The notes below the pieces were generated by a model that was not told the origin of the DNA, did no database searches, and was given only the letters and a program-made list of their open reading frames with translations. From Bacteroidetes bacterium UBA1935 (lineage in GTDB: Bacteria > Bacteroidota > Bacteroidia > Chitinophagales > Chitinophagaceae), in assembly GCA_002337045.1 (NCBI GenBank), contig DDFF01000014.1:1-27541 (forward strand): 27,541 nt of DNA, given 5' to 3'. Made by a program: the position numbers and the translations under genes. Below, in pieces: positions 24,469 to 27,541 of this stretch (its first letter is position 1; each line of letters begins with the position of its first letter).

Positions 24469-25305
24469 ATGAAAAAAATATCCGTTTTAGCTGCAATGCT
24501 CCTGATGGCTGCATCTTCTTTTGCCCAACGCTATGAATATGGCGAGCCTGTACCCATAAATGAGGGCAAGAAACACCGTAAGAGCAAAGGTGGCAAAGTA
24601 GAGATGAAGCAAGTACGTTTCGGTGCATTTCTGGCCCCAACATCTACATGGATGAAGCCTACTGCCAACAAAAGCGATGACAAACTGTACCTGATAGACA
24701 AGGGGAGCTCGCAGGTTGGTTTTGCCTGGGGCTTGATGGTAGACTATTTCTTTGCTGATAATTATGGCATTGCTACGGGCTTCCAGATAAACAGGATGAG
24801 CGGTAAGATAAACGCCACATGGAATCCTACCATGACACAACCTACAGGCTCGGGAGTCGTGCGGTCTGCCGACTTTACTTACAAAGTTCAATATCTGGAA
24901 ATTCCATTCGGGCTGAAACTGCGCAGTGATGACTTGGGGGGCGGCGTTCGCATATTCGGTCAGTTGGGTGTTTCACTGGGTGTTACCCTCAGCAAAAAAG
25001 CGAGCTATGATGTAACATTTACTGATACTGCGAGTGGCGTAGTAGTTGAAAAAACAGCCACCGGCGATAATGAAAAACTGACAGGTCTGGGTGTTACGCC
25101 TATCCTGTTTCAGATGAATGTAGGTGGTGGTGTAGAGTATGCTATCAGCAACAAGATGAACATCTATGCGGCATTGCTTTTCAATAATGGTTTTGCACCA
25201 GATGTTACCAATCCTAAGGAACTGGACCTTGACTACAAAGGCAAATTCAGCGATGGTAATGTAAGGATGAATAATATTGCATTGAGGCTGGGGTTATTTT
25301 TCTAA
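24469..25305 (+). CDS. PorT-like outer-membrane beta-barrel protein
   Basis: A 278-residue protein with a 20-residue signal peptide (MKKISVLAAMLLMAASSFAQ), a basic, probably flexible stretch (INEGKKHRKSKGGKVEMK), then an eight-strand-type barrel: VRFGAFLAPTSTWM, VGFAWGLMVDYFFADNYGIATGFQINRMSG, VQYLEIPFGLKLRS, FGQLGVSLGVTL, and a last strand IALRLGLFF ending in Phe. This is the PorT-family / outer-membrane beta-barrel pattern. PorT itself is a T9SS assembly factor, but this large family includes many members of unknown role, so a T9SS function is not claimed. It is divergent from gldB and is closed by a strong terminator. Confidence 0.87.
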   Translation: MKKISVLAAMLLMAASSFAQRYEYGEPVPINEGKKHRKSKGGKVEMKQVRFGAFLAPTSTWMKPTANKSDDKLYLIDKGSSQVGFAWGLMVDYFFADNYGIATGFQINRMSGKINATWNPTMTQPTGSGVVRSADFTYKVQYLEIPFGLKLRSDDLGGGVRIFGQLGVSLGVTLSKKASYDVTFTDTASGVVVEKTATGDNEKLTGLGVTPILFQMNVGGGVEYAISNKMNIYAALLFNNGFAPDVTNPKELDLDYKGKFSDGNVRMNNIALRLGLFF

Positions 25306-25334
25306 TATCTTAATCGTTTAACCATAAGATTTAT

Positions 25335-25366
25335 AAGCCTGCGCACCTGTGCAGGCTTTGTTTTTT
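25335..25366 (+). terminator. rho-independent terminator after the PorT-like gene
   Basis: Stem AAGCCTGC (25335-25342) and GCAGGCTT (25351-25358) with an 8-nt loop, followed by TGTTTTTT. It lies 30 nt past the stop of the PorT-like gene and separates it from nadE. Confidence 0.92.
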
Positions 25367-25406
25367 CTCGCTGCATTAACATTACGATTATTACTTTTGA
25401 CATAGG

Positions 25407-27089
25407 ATGAAAATATTTCTTGCACAGCAGAATTATCATATAGGCAACTTCGAGGCGAACACAGCAAAAATCATTGATGCCATCAGACAGGCGAAGCTGC
25501 AAGGGGGGGATTTGATTGTATTTTCTGAATTATCAGTATGCGGCTACCCTCCCCGCGACTTTCTGGAGTTTAATGATTTCATAGAGCAGTGCGAAAAAGC
25601 TGTTGATGCCATCCGTAAAGAGGCGGATATAATTGGTGTGATAATTGGCGCACCCACACGCAATAAAGAAATATTGGGTAAAGACCTGCACAACAGTGCA
25701 TACCTGCTATACAACGAAGAGATAGTTGGCATAGCACATAAAACACTGTTGCCAACCTACGATATATTTGACGAGTACCGCTATTTTGAACCTGCTGACA
25801 GTTGGAATGTGATAGAATTTAAGGGCAGACGCATAGCGCTTACCGTGTGCGAAGACATCTGGAATCTGGGCAACAATCCTTTGTACAAAATATGCCCGAT
25901 GGATAAGCTGATGGAACAGCGTCCTGACATCATGATAAACATTAGTGCATCCCCCTTCGATTATCTGCATGCAGAAGGTAGGATGAGCATGATAAAACAG
26001 AATGTTGCCAAATACAAACTGCCAATGGTGTATTGCAATACTGTTGGCTCTCAAACCGAGATTGTATTTGACGGTGGTTCTGTAGTAATGGATACACATC
26101 AGAACCTAATAGCAGAACTACCATACTTTGCAGAGGCATTGCAAAGTGTAACTCTGAAAGACGATAAAACATTTGCTGAAGCACCCGTAAAACACGCGGC
26201 TGAAATACCTACAGCAGAACTATTACCAGACGGATTTGATGACGACTACGACATAGACGAAATACATCAGGCGCTGATACTTGGCATCAGAGATTATTTT
26301 GGTAAAATGGGCTTTACAAAAGCCATCGTTGCATCATCAGGGGGTATTGATAGTGCTGTAGTATTGGCACTGGTATGCGAGGCGCTTGGAGCAGAAAATG
26401 TACGTGCACTGCTGATGCCTTCGCACTACTCAACCAGTCACTCTGTAACTGATGCAGAACAGCTTTCAAAAAACCTGAACAATCATTACGACATACTGCC
26501 CATCAAAGACATCTTCAATACCTACGAGCATACGTTGGAACCTGTCTTTAAAGATTTGCCTTTCAATGTAGCAGAAGAAAACCTGCAATCTCGTATACGA
26601 GGTGCTTTGGTGATGGCACTGTCAAATAAGTTTGGTTCTATACTGCTGAATACATCTAACAAGAGCGAACTATCTACTGGCTATGGTACATTGTATGGAG
26701 ATATGGCCGGTGGGCTTGGCGTACTGGGCGACTTGTATAAGATGCAGGTATATGCACTGGCACGCTACATCAATAGAAACGGCGAAATCATTCCGCAAAA
26801 CATAATAGACAAAGCACCATCTGCAGAGCTGCGTCCTGACCAAAAAGATAGTGATAGCCTGCCTGAGTATGATGTGCTTGACCCGATTCTGTATCAATAC
26901 ATAGAAAACCGCAAAGGGCCAAAGGAGATAATAGCCATGGGGTTTGATGCTGCATTGGTAAACCGTATACTACGACTGGTGAATATGAACGAGTATAAGC
27001 GCAATCAGTTCTGTCCTATTATACGCGTATCTCCAAAAGCATTTGGTATTGGGCGCAGGGTACCTATTGTAGGTAAATATTTATCCTAA
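25407..27089 (+). CDS. nadE: glutamine-dependent NAD+ synthase
   Basis: A 560-residue two-domain enzyme making NAD+ from nicotinate adenine dinucleotide, ATP and glutamine, the last step of NAD synthesis. The N-terminal nitrilase-type glutaminase domain (about 1-250) has the catalytic triad E41 (VFSELSVCGYPPRD), K112 (HKTLLPTYDIFDE) and C148 (ALTVCEDIWN). The C-terminal synthetase domain (about 285-560) has the ATP-pyrophosphatase loop SSGGIDSAVV (SGGIDS at 311-316), NTSNKSELSTGYGTLYGDMAGG and the PSAELRPDQKDSDSLPEYDVLD loop. Length is normal for the two-domain bacterial form that uses glutamine. The start is supported by MKIFLAQQNYHIGNF. A TACTTTTG box (25392-25399) ends 7 nt before the ATG. 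Confidence 0.97.
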   Translation: MKIFLAQQNYHIGNFEANTAKIIDAIRQAKLQGGDLIVFSELSVCGYPPRDFLEFNDFIEQCEKAVDAIRKEADIIGVIIGAPTRNKEILGKDLHNSAYLLYNEEIVGIAHKTLLPTYDIFDEYRYFEPADSWNVIEFKGRRIALTVCEDIWNLGNNPLYKICPMDKLMEQRPDIMINISASPFDYLHAEGRMSMIKQNVAKYKLPMVYCNTVGSQTEIVFDGGSVVMDTHQNLIAELPYFAEALQSVTLKDDKTFAEAPVKHAAEIPTAELLPDGFDDDYDIDEIHQALILGIRDYFGKMGFTKAIVASSGGIDSAVVLALVCEALGAENVRALLMPSHYSTSHSVTDAEQLSKNLNNHYDILPIKDIFNTYEHTLEPVFKDLPFNVAEENLQSRIRGALVMALSNKFGSILLNTSNKSELSTGYGTLYGDMAGGLGVLGDLYKMQVYALARYINRNGEIIPQNIIDKAPSAELRPDQKDSDSLPEYDVLDPILYQYIENRKGPKEIIAMGFDAALVNRILRLVNMNEYKRNQFCPIIRVSPKAFGIGRRVPIVGKYLS

Positions 27090-27105
27090 ATACTTATTAA
27101 TAATA

Positions 27106-27141
27106 AAAGAGAAAGCGTCCTTACGGGGACGCTTTCTCTTT
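27106..27141. terminator. bidirectional terminator between nadE and the next gene
   Basis: A perfect 15-bp stem (AAAGAGAAAGCGTCC, 27106-27120, with its complement 27127-27141) and a 6-nt loop. T-rich sequence follows on both strands, so it can end nadE from the left and the minus-strand gene from the right. Confidence 0.92.
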
Positions 27142-27171
27142 TATTATGCTTATGAAAATCTTGCTGATTGA

Positions 27172-27541
27172 TTACAGTTGAGTAGCAGTGTAAACTACAT
27201 CTACAGTATAAGTACCTGCAGGGTAAGCGAAACCAGGTGTAGCATTGTATTGGATGCTGAATGTTTGGTTGCCACCGTTGTTACAGTTTGTCAACAGGTT
27301 TTGTGCAGTTGCACTCAGGTCAGCATAACTAGATGCGCTGAATGGAGAAGCGATAGCACCACCGGTTGCATTTGCAGGAACACGCAGGTCAAGAACACCA
27401 GCTACAGGCATTACAGGAGCAGGAGTTGTTGTACCTGTGTATGAGAAGTTAGCATTGTTAGTTTTTACTGTTACGCCAAATTTTTTGTTTGAGCGTACTT
27501 TCAGTTCCTGGTTAGCAGAGCTAACACCGTTTGCATAGTCG
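27172..27541 (-). CDS. C-terminal fragment of a secreted beta-rich protein
   Basis: An open frame of about 123 codons enters from the right edge and stops at 27172; its start is outside the window. It is rich in Thr, Ala, Asn and Ser: SSANQELKVRSNKKFGVTVK, then LDLRVPANATGGAIASPFSA, and the ending FSIQYNATPGFAYPAGTYTVDVVYTATQL. The pattern is that of a small exported beta-sandwich protein of the kind often found in Bacteroidota surface or fimbria-like clusters, but I cannot assign a family. A single Cys is present (LLTNCNN). The gene ends just before the bidirectional terminator. Confidence 0.75.
   Translation of the reverse strand, partial: DYANGVSSANQELKVRSNKKFGVTVKTNNANFSYTGTTTPAPVMPVAGVLDLRVPANATGGAIASPFSASSYADLSATAQNLLTNCNNGGNQTFSIQYNATPGFAYPAGTYTVDVVYTATQL

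Overview
The window looks like a chromosomal segment of a Bacteroidota bacterium, probably from the Chitinophagaceae/Chitinophagales side. This rests on gene content only: paired TonB-dependent receptors and DUF4249 lipoproteins, FecR with a DUF4974 tail, a T9SS sorting-domain protein, the gliding lipoprotein GldB, DUF3078 and PorT-like beta-barrels, and TAnnTTTG-type promoter boxes. No rRNA, tRNA, CRISPR array, phage or insertion sequence was seen.

Layout: (1) 1-4885, minus: the N-terminal 1628 codons of a giant secreted Ig-like repeat protein that runs off the left edge, preceded by a gap with a perfect 16-bp inverted repeat. (2) 5.1-13.7 kb, minus: an ECF sigma / FecR anti-sigma / TonB receptor (with STN signalling domain) / DUF4249 / TonB receptor (without STN) / DUF4249 cluster closed by a strong terminator. 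A Crp/Fnr-family regulator and a T9SS-exported protein lie upstream of it (13.8-15.5 kb). (3) 15.6-18.5 kb, plus: an AsmA-family protein and a small membrane protein. (4) 18.5-22.2 kb: trmN6 and tsaD (minus, overlapping), a DUF6263-like lipoprotein (plus) and scpA (minus). (5) 22.2-27.1 kb: gldB and a DUF3078 protein (minus), divergent from a PorT-like barrel (plus), then nadE (plus). (6) From 27172: the C-terminal end of another secreted protein (minus), cut by the right edge.

The most interesting signal is a two-part motif, TAGGGGT - 12 nt - nTnnGTT, found four times on the minus strand. It lies 17-30 nt upstream of the start codons of the sigma factor, FecR, the second TonB receptor and the T9SS-exported protein. 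Its architecture resembles an ECF-sigma promoter. It suggests that this sigma factor drives its own operon from several entry points plus the nearby T9SS cargo. That would make one surface system: a cell-surface signal sensed through the STN receptor and FecR, two receptor/lipoprotein uptake pairs, and an exported protein that may act with them. This is inference from sequence; the substrate is unknown.
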